41,457 bases of DNA from an uncultured Sediminibacterium sp. (GTDB taxonomy: Bacteria > Bacteroidota > Bacteroidia > Chitinophagales > Chitinophagaceae). Both the position numbers and the translations under genes were made by a program. Under the pieces are notes generated by a model. That model was given only the letters and a program-made list of their open reading frames with translations. It searched no databases and was not told the origin of the DNA. The DNA lies in the NCBI GenBank assembly GCA_937911175.1, contig CALDSE010000018.1, positions 1-41,457 on the forward strand. Direction: 5' to 3'. Shown here one piece after another: positions 15,404 to 23,438 of the stretch (the stretch's first letter is position 1; each line of letters begins with the position of its first letter).

Positions 15404-16030
15404 ATGCAATTTAAAGTTTGTGGTATAACAAATATTAATCAAGCGGAGGCTATCAGTAGTCAGGGAGCGCAGTTTATTGGATTTATTTTTTATCCAAGTT
15501 CAAAAAGATATGCGCTATCTAGTTTGAGTTTGGAAGATATTGCAGCCTTTAAACCTACCAATACTAAAAAAGTAGGTGTATTTGTAAATGAGACTACTGA
15601 AAATATAATTGATATAGCAACCAAGGCAGGACTTGATATGATTCAGTTGCATGGAGATGAAGATGCTTCCTACTGCGCTACCATTCAAGCTGCCTTTCCG
15701 GTGATTAAAGTATTTAGGGTTTCAAAAACTATTCCCGATTTTGCTTTATATGAAAATGTGGCTAGTTATTATTTATTTGATACCGATAGCGCCTTGTATG
15801 GAGGAACGGGTCAGCATTTTAATTGGGAAATCATTAAAAAAACGCGTTTCAATAAACCTTTTTTCTTAAGTGGAGGCATTGGTATTAATGATGTACATGG
15901 TATACAAGTATTGAAAGCAGCCAATGCTGGCAAGGATTTAATGGCGGTTGATTTGAATAGTAAATTTGAAACAAGCCCTGGAAATAAAAATATTGAATTA
16001 ATTAAAACTTTTATAAATGAATTTATTTAA
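15404..16030 (+). CDS. trpF: Phosphoribosylanthranilate isomerase TrpF
   Basis: Amadori isomerisation of PRA to CdRP, the step before TrpC. A 208-residue TIM barrel. The general-base cysteine is Cys7 in FKVCGITN, and the general-acid aspartate lies in the [19 protein letters not shown] segment. The phosphate-binding loop [12 protein letters not shown] and the ending segment [15 protein letters not shown] are typical. HisA, which catalyses the analogous reaction in histidine synthesis, is encoded separately in the same cluster, so this is not a PriA-type dual enzyme. Its 3' end overlaps the trpB start by 14 nt. Confidence 0.95.
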   Translation: MQFKVCGITNINQAEAISSQGAQFIGFIFYPSSKRYALSSLSLEDIAAFKPTNTKKVGVFVNETTENIIDIATKAGLDMIQLHGDEDASYCATIQAAFPVIKVFRVSKTIPDFALYENVASYYLFDTDSALYGGTGQHFNWEIIKKTRFNKPFFLSGGIGINDVHGIQVLKAANAGKDLMAVDLNSKFETSPGNKNIELIKTFINEFI

Positions 16031-17216
16031 TGTAGACGAGAATTATCAAAACCCCACTATGGAAGGTTACTATGGTGACTTTGGTGGAGCCTATATTCCT
16101 GAAATGTTATATGGGAATGTAGAAACTTTGAAAACACAGTACTTGCAAATTATGCAAGACCCTATTTTCCAAGCAGAGTTTCAATATCTTTTAAAAGATT
16201 ATGTAGGAAGACCTACTCCACTTTTTTTAGCAGAGCGCTTAAGTAAAGAAATAGGCGCCACTATTTATTTAAAAAGAGAAGACCTCTGTCATACAGGTGC
16301 ACATAAAATTAATAATACCGTAGGCCAAATAATATTAGCACAAAGATTAGGCAAGAAAAAAATTATTGCTGAAACAGGTGCGGGTCAACATGGTGTGGCA
16401 ACGGCTACTGTATGTGCCTTGAAAGGAATGGAATGTGTCATATATATGGGAGAAAAAGATATTGAAAGACAGGCGCCCAATGTGGCTCGTATGAAAATGT
16501 TAGGAGCTACTGTAATACCTGCAAAAAGTGGAAGTAAAACTTTAAAGGACGCCACCAATGAAGCCATTAGAGCTTGGATTAACGAACCCAATGAAACACA
16601 TTATATTATTGGTAGTGTGGTCGGTCCACATCCTTATCCGGATATGGTGGCCCGTTTTCAAAGTGTAATTAGTGAAGAGATTAGAAAACAATTAAAAGAA
16701 AAAACAGGCAACGAACTTCCTACCCATGTGGTGGCCTGTGTGGGAGGTGGAAGTAATGCTGCAGGTGCTTTTTATCATTTTTTAAATGAGCCTTCGGTTA
16801 ATTTAGTGGCGGTAGAAGCGGCTGGTCACGGAGTAAATTCAGGTTTAAGTGCTGCTACCACTCAATTAGGAACGCCAGGTATTTTACATGGATCTAAAAG
16901 TATAGTCATGCAAACCAGTGATGGTCAGGTAGTCGAGCCACATAGCATCTCTGCTGGTTTGGATTACCCGGGTATTGGTCCCTTGCATGCTTTTTTATAT
17001 GAAAGTAAAAGAGGTATATTTTTAAGTGCTACCGATGAAGAAGCATTGGAGTCTGCCTTTCACCTTTCAAAAATTGAAGGCATTATTCCTGCACTAGAAA
17101 CGGCACATGCTTTTTCAGTCTTACCTAAAATGAATTTGAAAGCATCTGATGTAGTAGTAGTTTGTTTGAGTGGAAGAGGCGATAAAGATTTAGCCACTTA
17201 TATGGAACATTTATAG
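16017..17216 (+). CDS. trpB: Tryptophan synthase beta chain TrpB
   Basis: Joins indole and serine to tryptophan using PLP. The 399 residues include [15 protein letters not shown] at the N-terminus, the Schiff-base lysine Lys97 in [11 protein letters not shown], the catalytic glutamate in [12 protein letters not shown], and the PLP-phosphate loop [12 protein letters not shown]. It is the TrpB1 type that pairs with TrpA, whose gene follows by 16 nt. A second ATG at codon 15 (16059) would avoid the overlap with trpF and still leave the full catalytic core; the upstream start is preferred because coupling is common in this operon. Confidence 0.96.
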   Translation: MNLFNVDENYQNPTMEGYYGDFGGAYIPEMLYGNVETLKTQYLQIMQDPIFQAEFQYLLKDYVGRPTPLFLAERLSKEIGATIYLKREDLCHTGAHKINNTVGQIILAQRLGKKKIIAETGAGQHGVATATVCALKGMECVIYMGEKDIERQAPNVARMKMLGATVIPAKSGSKTLKDATNEAIRAWINEPNETHYIIGSVVGPHPYPDMVARFQSVISEEIRKQLKEKTGNELPTHVVACVGGGSNAAGAFYHFLNEPSVNLVAVEAAGHGVNSGLSAATTQLGTPGILHGSKSIVMQTSDGQVVEPHSISAGLDYPGIGPLHAFLYESKRGIFLSATDEEALESAFHLSKIEGIIPALETAHAFSVLPKMNLKASDVVVVCLSGRGDKDLATYMEHL

Positions 17217-17232
17217 AGTATAAAATAAAAAT

Positions 17233-18006
17233 ATGTCGAAATTAGAGTTAGTATTTAAAGAAAAATCGAAACGTGTTTTAAATGTGTATTGCACTGCAGG
17301 CTACCCTTCATTAGATAGTACCATGAAAGTAATGGGGAGTTTGCAAAAAAACGGTGCAGACATTATTGAATTAGGCATGCCCTATAGCGATCCCTTAGCC
17401 GATGGAGAAGTGATACAAGTAAGTAGTATTAAAGCCTTAGCAAATGGAATGAATATTGCTGTTTTATTTGATCAAATTAAGGATATGCGAAAAAGCATTT
17501 CTATTCCAGTAATATTAATGGGCTATATGAACCCTATTTTGCAATATGGTTTTGAAAATTTTTGTAAAAAAGCAAAAGAAGTAGGCGTGGACGGACTTAT
17601 TTTACCCGATTTGCCTTTGTTTGAATTTGAACAGTCTTATGGAAAAATAATTACAGAAAATAATTTAGATTTTATTTTCTTAGTCACTCCAGAAACGCCC
17701 GTAGATAGAATTAAAAAATTAGATAGTTTAAGTAATGGATTTTTATATGCAGTAAGTTCTTCTGCCACCACAGGTAAGGACAAGGATTTTAATGTAGTTG
17801 CCCAGTATTTACAAAAATTACAAGCGATGCAGTTGAAGAACCCCATTCTTGTTGGTTTTGGCATTAAGGACAAGGCTACCTTTGATGCAGCTACTCTGCA
17901 TACCCAAGGAGCCATCATAGGCTCTGCCTATATTCAGCAGTTAACTAAAGGGGGCGATATTGAAACTACTACTAGTCAATTTTTAAATAGTGTTTTAGGC
18001 GCTTAA
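17233..18006 (+). CDS. trpA: Tryptophan synthase alpha chain TrpA
   Basis: Cleaves indole-3-glycerol phosphate to indole, which is channelled to TrpB. A TIM barrel of 257 residues. The catalytic pair is Glu46 in DIIELGMPYSDP and Asp57 in PLADGEVIQ, spaced 11 apart as in E. coli Glu49/Asp60. Other matches are YMNPILQYG, DGLILPDLP and AVSSSATTGK. It is the last trp gene; hisH follows after 8 nt, so the return to histidine genes occurs without any visible promoter or terminator. Confidence 0.96.
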   Translation: MSKLELVFKEKSKRVLNVYCTAGYPSLDSTMKVMGSLQKNGADIIELGMPYSDPLADGEVIQVSSIKALANGMNIAVLFDQIKDMRKSISIPVILMGYMNPILQYGFENFCKKAKEVGVDGLILPDLPLFEFEQSYGKIITENNLDFIFLVTPETPVDRIKKLDSLSNGFLYAVSSSATTGKDKDFNVVAQYLQKLQAMQLKNPILVGFGIKDKATFDAATLHTQGAIIGSAYIQQLTKGGDIETTTSQFLNSVLGA

Positions 18007-18014
18007 TCATAAAA

Positions 18015-18605
18015 ATGAAAACAGTTATCATTAAATACAATGCAGGTAATATTCAATCGGTGCTTTATGCGCTTGAGAGAATAGGGGTATCTGCCCTGGT
18101 CACCGATGCTCTAGAGGAAATTCAAACAGCGGATAAAGTAATTTTTCCAGGTGTAGGCGAAGCGAGTTCGGCTATGCAATATTTAAAAGAAAGAAATTTA
18201 GATACGCTTATTAAAAATTTAAAGCAACCGGTTTTAGGTATTTGCTTAGGTATGCAATTAATGTGTACCCATTCTACCGAAAATAATACTAACTGTTTAG
18301 GCATTTTCGAGGAGCAAGTGAAACATTTTGAAACACCAGACCCTACTATTAAAATACCACAGATAGGTTGGAATACTATTAGAGCATTGAAGACTCCCTT
18401 ATTTAAAGGCATTGCAGAAAATAGTTTCACCTATTTTGTACATGGCTACTATGCAGCCAAAGGCCAGCATACTATTGCCACCACAAATTATATTCAAGAG
18501 TATAGCAGTGGCTTACAAAAAGATAATTTTTATGGAGTACAGTTTCATCCAGAAAAATCGGCCCTAGTGGGGGAGCAAATCATTCAAAACTTTTTATCCC
18601 TATAA
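18015..18605 (+). CDS. hisH: Imidazole glycerol phosphate synthase, glutamine amidotransferase subunit HisH
   Basis: Provides ammonia from glutamine to HisF to make IGP and AICAR. A class I amidotransferase of 196 residues with the nucleophile Cys77 in LGICLGMQLM, the His and Glu of the triad in VQFHPEKSALVG, and the N-terminal NAGNIQSV typical of HisH. It sits between trpA and hisA. As the first his gene after the trp block, it would be read from the trp promoter and through the trp attenuator unless a hidden promoter lies inside trpA. Confidence 0.95.
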   Translation: MKTVIIKYNAGNIQSVLYALERIGVSALVTDALEEIQTADKVIFPGVGEASSAMQYLKERNLDTLIKNLKQPVLGICLGMQLMCTHSTENNTNCLGIFEEQVKHFETPDPTIKIPQIGWNTIRALKTPLFKGIAENSFTYFVHGYYAAKGQHTIATTNYIQEYSSGLQKDNFYGVQFHPEKSALVGEQIIQNFLSL

Positions 18606-18619
18606 AAATAAATAATTAA

Positions 18620-19336
18620 ATGCAAATTATACCCGCTATAGATATTATTGAAGGCAAATGTGTAAGACTTACTGAGGGCGATTATGCTCAAAAGAAAATA
18701 TACAATGAAAACCCATTAGAAGTGGCAAAGGCTTTTGAAGGTATTGGCTTAATGCGTTTACATTTGGTAGACTTAGACGGCGCCAAGGCTGGAGAGGTTG
18801 TGAATTGGAAGGTTTTAGAAAAAATTGCTAATAATACACAACTCAAAATAGATTTTGGAGGCGGTATTAAAACGGAAGCCATTTTAAAAACAGTATTGGA
18901 TACAGGAGCCACCTATGCTACCATTGGAAGTTTGGCAGTGAAAAATGAATTATTATTTCAGGAGTGGATTGCACGCTTCGGGGCCAATACTTTTATGTTA
19001 GGCGCCGATGTTTTTGAAGAAAAAATTGCTATTGGCGGCTGGATGGAAAAAACAGAGATATCGGTATTTGATTTTATGAAATCTTATATAGATAAAGGGG
19101 TGAAACAAATTTTTTGTACCGATATTAAAAAAGATGGTAAACTACAAGGCCCTTCTATTGAGCTTTATCAAAAAATTATTGAAAAGTTCCCTGCTTTACA
19201 TTTAATTGCCAGCGGTGGAGTAAGTTCTTTAGATGATTTAATTGAGCTAGAAGAAATTGGATGTGCTGCCGCTATAGTAGGTAAGGCCATTTATGAAAAT
19301 AAAATTACCATTTCGGAATTAGCCAGTTTTAATTAA
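18620..19336 (+). CDS. hisA: ProFAR isomerase HisA
   Basis: Amadori isomerisation of ProFAR to PRFAR. A TIM barrel of 238 residues with the N-terminal catalytic aspartate Asp8 in [15 protein letters not shown] and the second catalytic Asp in [15 protein letters not shown]. The phosphate loops are in [10 protein letters not shown] and [13 protein letters not shown]. It is a paralogue of HisF, encoded next. The 14-nt gap from hisH contains only AT-rich sequence and no promoter-like box. Confidence 0.95.
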   Translation: MQIIPAIDIIEGKCVRLTEGDYAQKKIYNENPLEVAKAFEGIGLMRLHLVDLDGAKAGEVVNWKVLEKIANNTQLKIDFGGGIKTEAILKTVLDTGATYATIGSLAVKNELLFQEWIARFGANTFMLGADVFEEKIAIGGWMEKTEISVFDFMKSYIDKGVKQIFCTDIKKDGKLQGPSIELYQKIIEKFPALHLIASGGVSSLDDLIELEEIGCAAAIVGKAIYENKITISELASFN

Positions 19337-19370
19337 ATCATTCATTCATTTCATTTTCAACGAATACCTC

Positions 19371-20129
19371 ATGTTAACCAAACGCATTATACCTTGTTTA
19401 GATATCAAAGACGGCCGCACGGTGAAGGGTGTGAACTTTGAACAACTCAGAGATGCGGGCGACCCTCTGGAGCTAGCTGCTTTTTATGCAAGCGAGGGTG
19501 CTGACGAATTAGTGTTTCTTGACATAACTGCTACTGTAGAAAAAAGAAAAACTTTAACTGAGCTAGTGAATAAAATTGCACATAAAATAAATATTCCTTT
19601 TACGGTAGGTGGTGGTATTCAATCAGAAGAGGATGTGCGCATTCTATTACAAAATGGAGCAGATAAAATTTCTATTAATACAGCGGCTTTTCAAAACCCC
19701 GATATAATCAACCGCGTTGCTAAAAATTTTGGAAGCCAGTGCGTGGTGCTTGCCATTGATACAAAACTAGAAGCCGATGGCAATTGGTATGTTTATTTAA
19801 AGGGGGGCAGAGAAAAAACCAATACACTAACCATGGATTGGGCAAGACAAGCAGTGGATTTAGGTGTAGGAGAAATTTTATTAACTTCTATGAATCATGA
19901 TGGTACTAAACAAGGTTTTGCCTTAGATATTACGGCTGCTTTATCTTCATGTTTACCTGTGCCTATTATTGCATCGGGTGGTGGAGGCAATGAGGCTCAT
20001 TTTTATGATGTATTTACTAAAGGCAAGGCCGATGCTGCATTGGCTGCCAGCATATTTCATTACAAAGAAGTTACTATTCCCCATTTAAAAAAATATTTAA
20101 ACGAAAAAGGGATTGCGGTAAGAATTTAA
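19371..20129 (+). CDS. hisF: Imidazole glycerol phosphate synthase, cyclase subunit HisF
   Basis: Uses PRFAR and ammonia from HisH to form IGP and AICAR. The 252-residue TIM barrel starts [23 protein letters not shown], which contains catalytic Asp11. The second catalytic Asp is in [10 protein letters not shown], and [13 protein letters not shown] and [13 protein letters not shown] bind the phosphates. The preceding 34-nt gap is a simple TCATT-rich stretch. Unlike the other genes of the cluster it is followed by a long (150 nt) AT-rich spacer before hisIE. Confidence 0.96.
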   Translation: MLTKRIIPCLDIKDGRTVKGVNFEQLRDAGDPLELAAFYASEGADELVFLDITATVEKRKTLTELVNKIAHKINIPFTVGGGIQSEEDVRILLQNGADKISINTAAFQNPDIINRVAKNFGSQCVVLAIDTKLEADGNWYVYLKGGREKTNTLTMDWARQAVDLGVGEILLTSMNHDGTKQGFALDITAALSSCLPVPIIASGGGGNEAHFYDVFTKGKADAALAASIFHYKEVTIPHLKKYLNEKGIAVRI

Positions 20130-20132
20130 TAA

Positions 20133-20153
20133 ACTATTGAAGAATTCAATAGT
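20133..20153. repeat. Perfect inverted repeat after hisF
   Basis: ACTATTGAA and TTCAATAGT form a 9-bp AT-rich stem around a GAA loop, 3 nt after the hisF stop. The following AAGTTTTAAAT is only a weak U-tract, so it might be a leaky terminator or an mRNA-stabilising 3' structure rather than a full terminator. Confidence 0.5.
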
Positions 20154-20196
20154 AAGTTTTAAATAAAAATTATAAAAGATTAATAATAAGAATGAA

Positions 20197-20262
20197 GAAT
20201 AAATAAAATAATAATAACGAATAAATAAGATAATAATAACAAATAAGAAAATAATAAATAAC
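20197..20262. repeat. Three tandem 22-bp units in the hisF-hisIE spacer
   Basis: Units GAATAAATAAAATAATAATAAC (20197-20218), a one-base variant at 20219-20240, and a more diverged third copy at 20241-20262 follow one another without gaps. They contain only A, T and single G/C bases and are rich in TAA stops. The array makes up most of the spacer before hisIE. It looks like replication-slippage expansion. Confidence 0.75.
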
Positions 20263-20279
20263 TAATTATACTAATAACT

Positions 20280-20879
20280 ATGAATATCAATTTTACAAAA
20301 TACGCAGATGGTCTAGTACCAGCTATTGTGCAAGATGCAGCAACAAAAACAGTTTTAATGTTGGGCTTTATGAATCAGGCAGCAGTAGATGCGACCCTTG
20401 CTTCTGGTAAAGTCACCTTTTATAGCCGTTCTAAAAATAGATTATGGACAAAGGGAGAAGAGAGTGGTAATTTCTTGAATTATATAAGCATGAAGGAAGA
20501 CTGTGATCAGGATAGTTTATTAATACAAGCAATTCCTGAAGGCCCTGTTTGTCATATGGGAACTGATACTTGCTGGGGAGAGGACAATAATACTAGTATC
20601 GCTTTTTTAAATAAATTGGAACAAATAATTGCGGAAAGAAAAAATGCAGATCCATCTAGCTCCTATGTTGCTAGCTTATTTGCTAAGGGTATTAATAAAA
20701 TAGCGCAGAAAGTAGGGGAAGAGGCTGTGGAATTAGTCATTGAGGCCAAGGACAATAATGAGCAGTTATTCTTAGATGAGTCGGCCGATTTATTGTTTCA
20801 CTACTTAATTCTTTTACAGTCAAAAGGTTATCAATTAGATGATGTGGTGAAAGTTTTAGCCCAAAGGCATAAGCCCTAA
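20280..20879 (+). CDS. hisI: Bifunctional phosphoribosyl-AMP cyclohydrolase / phosphoribosyl-ATP pyrophosphatase HisIE
   Basis: Carries out steps two and three of histidine synthesis. The 199 residues are a fusion: HisI (about 1-105) with zinc cysteines in MKEDCDQD and GPVCHMGTDTCWGED and the SRSKNRLWTKGEESGN substrate segment, then HisE (about 110-199) with KVGEEAVELVIEAKDN and ESADLLFHYLILLQ. The fusion is usual in Bacteroidota and enterobacteria. It is the last his gene. The 150-nt upstream spacer with tandem repeats could hold a separate promoter, but no TAnnTTTG box is visible in it, so read-through from hisF is assumed. Confidence 0.96.
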   Translation: MNINFTKYADGLVPAIVQDAATKTVLMLGFMNQAAVDATLASGKVTFYSRSKNRLWTKGEESGNFLNYISMKEDCDQDSLLIQAIPEGPVCHMGTDTCWGEDNNTSIAFLNKLEQIIAERKNADPSSSYVASLFAKGINKIAQKVGEEAVELVIEAKDNNEQLFLDESADLLFHYLILLQSKGYQLDDVVKVLAQRHKP

Positions 20880-20890
20880 ATTTTAATGCT

Positions 20891-20898
20891 TATCTTTG
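20891..20898 (+). promoter_or_regulatory. Candidate -7 box for the thioredoxin-like gene
   Basis: TATCTTTG fits TAnnTTTG and lies 48 nt before the ATG at 20947. No TTG element is found at the expected distance upstream, so the call rests on the -7 box and on the end of the his cluster. Confidence 0.45.
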
Positions 20899-20946
20899 AT
20901 ATCTTAACTGAATAAATTAATCTTTCAATACATTAATATAAATACA

Positions 20947-22032
20947 ATGATCAAGAAATTAGTAGTGCTTTCTATGCTTGCATTTTGCAGCATGAATTTA
21001 ATGGCCCAGTCTTTAGAAATTAAAGGGAGCCTGAAAAATGTTCCAGACCAAACTGTAGTTACCTTATTAGATGGCATGGCCAATAAAGAAGTGGCTACAG
21101 CAACTGTAGTGGGAGGTAAGTTTGAATTAAAAACAACGTTAGCAGCCACAGGTGTTTATGTTGTCTCCTTTAAGGGTACTAAAGAAATGTTCCCTTTATT
21201 TGTTGGAAATGATAAGCTTACTATGGACGGTGATATAAATGCATCTAAGGAAATAGTATACCAAGGTTCTCCAAGCCAAGATTTATACCAATCGTATATG
21301 AAGAAATTGGATCCTTTGATGTCTGCTTATTTTGGTAGCTTAGGAGCAGTACAAGCAGAAAAAAATGCTACTAAAAAAGATTCTATTGGTAAGCAATCGG
21401 AATTACAATCAAAAGCTATTATTGATGAGTATGTTAATTTAAGTAAAGTAAATAATCAGTCTCCTGTTAGCACTTTTTTCTTGTTTCAGATGGCAAATAT
21501 ATTCCCAGCTGTAAAGGAAACCTTAACTGACTATTATGCTGCTTTGGAAGGGGATGCTAAAAAAGGGACTTTCGCAGACGTGATAGAGAAAACTTTACAA
21601 ACTTCGGGCGTAGGTAAAATGGGTACCGTACTTCCAGAATTCACACAAAATGATGTGAATGGTAAACCTATAAAGTTATCTTCTTTAAGAGGCAAATATG
21701 TATTAGTTGATTTTTGGGCTAGCTGGTGTGGCCCTTGTCGTGCAGAAAATCCGAATGTAGTTAAAACGTATAACGCGTTTAAGAATAAAAATTTCACTGT
21801 ACTAGGTGTGTCTTTAGATCAAGATAAACCAAGATGGTTAGAAGCTATTAAAAAAGATGGCCTTGCATGGGCGCATGTAAGTGATTTAAAATACTGGAAT
21901 AATGAAGTAGCAGTTCAATTTGGTATTCAAAGTATTCCTGCAAGTTTTTTAATTGATCCTAATGGCGTCATTATTGGCAAAGACTTAAGAGGGGATGATT
22001 TAGTGAAAGCGCTTAAAGCAGTTATTAAATAA
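20947..22032 (+). CDS. Exported TlpA-like thioredoxin with N-terminal DUF4369
   Basis: A 361-residue secreted thiol-disulfide protein. A signal peptide covers 1-20 (ending NLMAQ). Residues about 22-115 resemble DUF4369, a beta-sandwich often found before thioredoxin domains in Bacteroidota. A helical linker follows, then an AhpC/TSA-type thioredoxin domain (about 226-361) with the redox motif WCGPC (260-264) in LVDFWASWCGPCRAENPN and the cis-proline in IQSIPASFLID. The role is likely reduction of periplasmic disulfides, for example in cytochrome c maturation, but the client is unknown. A strong terminator follows at once. Its link to the his cluster upstream is positional only. Confidence 0.9.
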   Translation: MIKKLVVLSMLAFCSMNLMAQSLEIKGSLKNVPDQTVVTLLDGMANKEVATATVVGGKFELKTTLAATGVYVVSFKGTKEMFPLFVGNDKLTMDGDINASKEIVYQGSPSQDLYQSYMKKLDPLMSAYFGSLGAVQAEKNATKKDSIGKQSELQSKAIIDEYVNLSKVNNQSPVSTFFLFQMANIFPAVKETLTDYYAALEGDAKKGTFADVIEKTLQTSGVGKMGTVLPEFTQNDVNGKPIKLSSLRGKYVLVDFWASWCGPCRAENPNVVKTYNAFKNKNFTVLGVSLDQDKPRWLEAIKKDGLAWAHVSDLKYWNNEVAVQFGIQSIPASFLIDPNGVIIGKDLRGDDLVKALKAVIK

Positions 22033-22054
22033 AATTTAAGATTTAGTTCTAATA

Positions 22055-22086
22055 AAAAAGCCTCCTTATGAATGGGAGGCTTTTTT
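22055..22086. terminator. Rho-independent terminator (bidirectional) after the thioredoxin-like gene
   Basis: AAAAAGCCTCC (22055-22065) pairs perfectly with GGAGGCTTTTT (22075-22085) around a 9-nt loop. The flanking A- and T-runs let it act on both strands, serving the thioredoxin-like gene and the convergent leftward operon that ends at 22116. Confidence 0.92.
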
Positions 22087-22115
22087 GTATGGTATATTTT
22101 TCAAGCTTTGGAATA

Positions 22116-22619
22116 CTATTTTATGTATTTCTTAGCCAACCAACTTTCGGAAATAGGTTGCAGCCAGTCTTTTTCCATAGCCGCTTTATTAGCTACTAAA
22201 TTATTAAAGTATAAAGTATCTTTTGTTAATATGCCATTTTCTAGGGCATAGCCCACTTGAGCAAGAGGAATTGTTTGTACTTTTTCTTTTACCCAAAATG
22301 CCAATAGTTCACGATTGAACATTTGTACACTGTTCATTAGTTCTATTTGCTTTATTACATGCACAGAACTATCGGTACTGCAACCACCCACGCCGGTTTG
22401 CGACTCGTCCGCCATTATCACAATGAACTGACCATATAATATAGTGGCAAAGCCTTTAACAGGCGCGCCATGGCTTTTCCAATTATCCGTAAATACTTCT
22501 AGTATTTCTTCCGCTTGAAATAGTTCTGGCAAAGTAAAAGTTCTATTACTTTGATAAATCCAAGTTTTTGATAATGGATTAAAATTTTCGGGTAGTATGG
22601 TCTTTAATTCAACAGTCAT
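22116..22619 (-). CDS. Conserved protein of unknown function linked to Fe-S oxidoreductase genes
   Basis: A 167-residue protein without a signal peptide or membrane segment. I do not recognise a catalytic motif. It resembles a small Bacteroidota family sometimes mislabelled as ABC transporter ATPase, but no Walker A or Walker B motif is present, so that label is unsupported. Notable segments are TWIYQSNRTFTLPE near the N-terminus, a GAPVKGFATILYGQFIVIMADES stretch in the middle that may form a beta-hairpin, and GGCSTDSSVHVIK with its only cysteine (about 100). It is the third gene of a leftward operon, 29 nt after the CCG-domain protein, so it may assist that redox complex. Confidence 0.7.
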   Translation of the reverse strand: MTVELKTILPENFNPLSKTWIYQSNRTFTLPELFQAEEILEVFTDNWKSHGAPVKGFATILYGQFIVIMADESQTGVGGCSTDSSVHVIKQIELMNSVQMFNRELLAFWVKEKVQTIPLAQVGYALENGILTKDTLYFNNLVANKAAMEKDWLQPISESWLAKKYIK

Positions 22620-22648
22620 TTTTTTATTTATTTAAAATCAATTGAATC

Positions 22649-23428
22649 CTATTGTATTGCTTTTGCAATCATTTCGGCAATGTCTAATACTTCTGTATTC
22701 ACTTCTTCGTTTCTATTTTTAATACCATCCGTTAACATAGTATTGCAAAAAGGACAAGCGCTTGCTACAAAATCGGATTTGGTTTCAATAGCTTCATCTG
22801 CTCTTTCCATATTCACCCTTTTGTCTCCTTTTTCTTCTTCTTTAAACATTTGTGCACCACCCGCGCCACAACAAAGACCCTTGGACTTACATCTTTTCAT
22901 TTCTCTTAGTTCCATATCCAAACTCTCTAATACTTTTCTAGGAGCTTCATAAATTTCATTGGCCCTGCCTAAATAACAACTATCGTGGTAAGTGATTGAC
23001 TTTCCTTTCCATTCATTGCTATCGGTTATTTTAATCTTGCCTTGTTCAATGAGTTCTTGTAAAAATTGGGTATGATGAATGACTTCATAATGACCGCCTA
23101 GCACAGGGTACTCATTTTTTAAGATATTAAAGCAGTGCGGACAAGTAGTCACAATTTTTTTAATAGAATAGCCATTCAAAATTTGTATGTTTTGATAAGC
23201 CATCATTTGAAACATAAATTCATTGCCGGCTCTTCTTGCAGGATCTCCTGTACAAGCTTCTTCCTTGCCAAGTATAGCATAATTAACACCTGCTTTATCT
23301 AATATAGTAGCGAAGGCCTTGGTAATTTTCTGCGCTCTTTGATCAAAGCTACCTGCACAACCTACCCAAAATAAAACTTCGGGGGTTTGTCCGCTTGCGA
23401 TCATCTCAGCCATTGTATTTACTTTCAT
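22649..23428 (-). CDS. CCG-domain (HdrB/GlpC-like) Fe-S oxidoreductase subunit
   Basis: A 259-residue cytosolic protein with two copies of the cysteine-rich CCG motif known from heterodisulfide reductase HdrB/HdrD, LutA and GlpC. The first copy contains WVGCAGSFDQRAQK, the EACTGDPARRAG stretch and TTCPHCFNILKNEYP. The second contains YHDSCYLGRANE, GLCCGAGGAQMF and ACPFCNTML. Such motifs bind an unusual [4Fe-4S] cluster and pass electrons to or from quinone, thiol or organic substrates. Its gene lies 10 nt after that of a membrane Fe-S protein, so the two probably form one complex, like the separate halves of HdrD/HdrE-type enzymes. The substrate is not known. Confidence 0.88.
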   Translation of the reverse strand: MKVNTMAEMIASGQTPEVLFWVGCAGSFDQRAQKITKAFATILDKAGVNYAILGKEEACTGDPARRAGNEFMFQMMAYQNIQILNGYSIKKIVTTCPHCFNILKNEYPVLGGHYEVIHHTQFLQELIEQGKIKITDSNEWKGKSITYHDSCYLGRANEIYEAPRKVLESLDMELREMKRCKSKGLCCGAGGAQMFKEEEKGDKRVNMERADEAIETKSDFVASACPFCNTMLTDGIKNRNEEVNTEVLDIAEMIAKAIQ

Positions 23429-23438
23429 AGCTACTTAT

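Noticed and set aside
20197..20262. Possible CRISPR-like array
   Set aside because: The 22-bp units are adjacent without spacers, nearly all A/T, and no cas gene is present.
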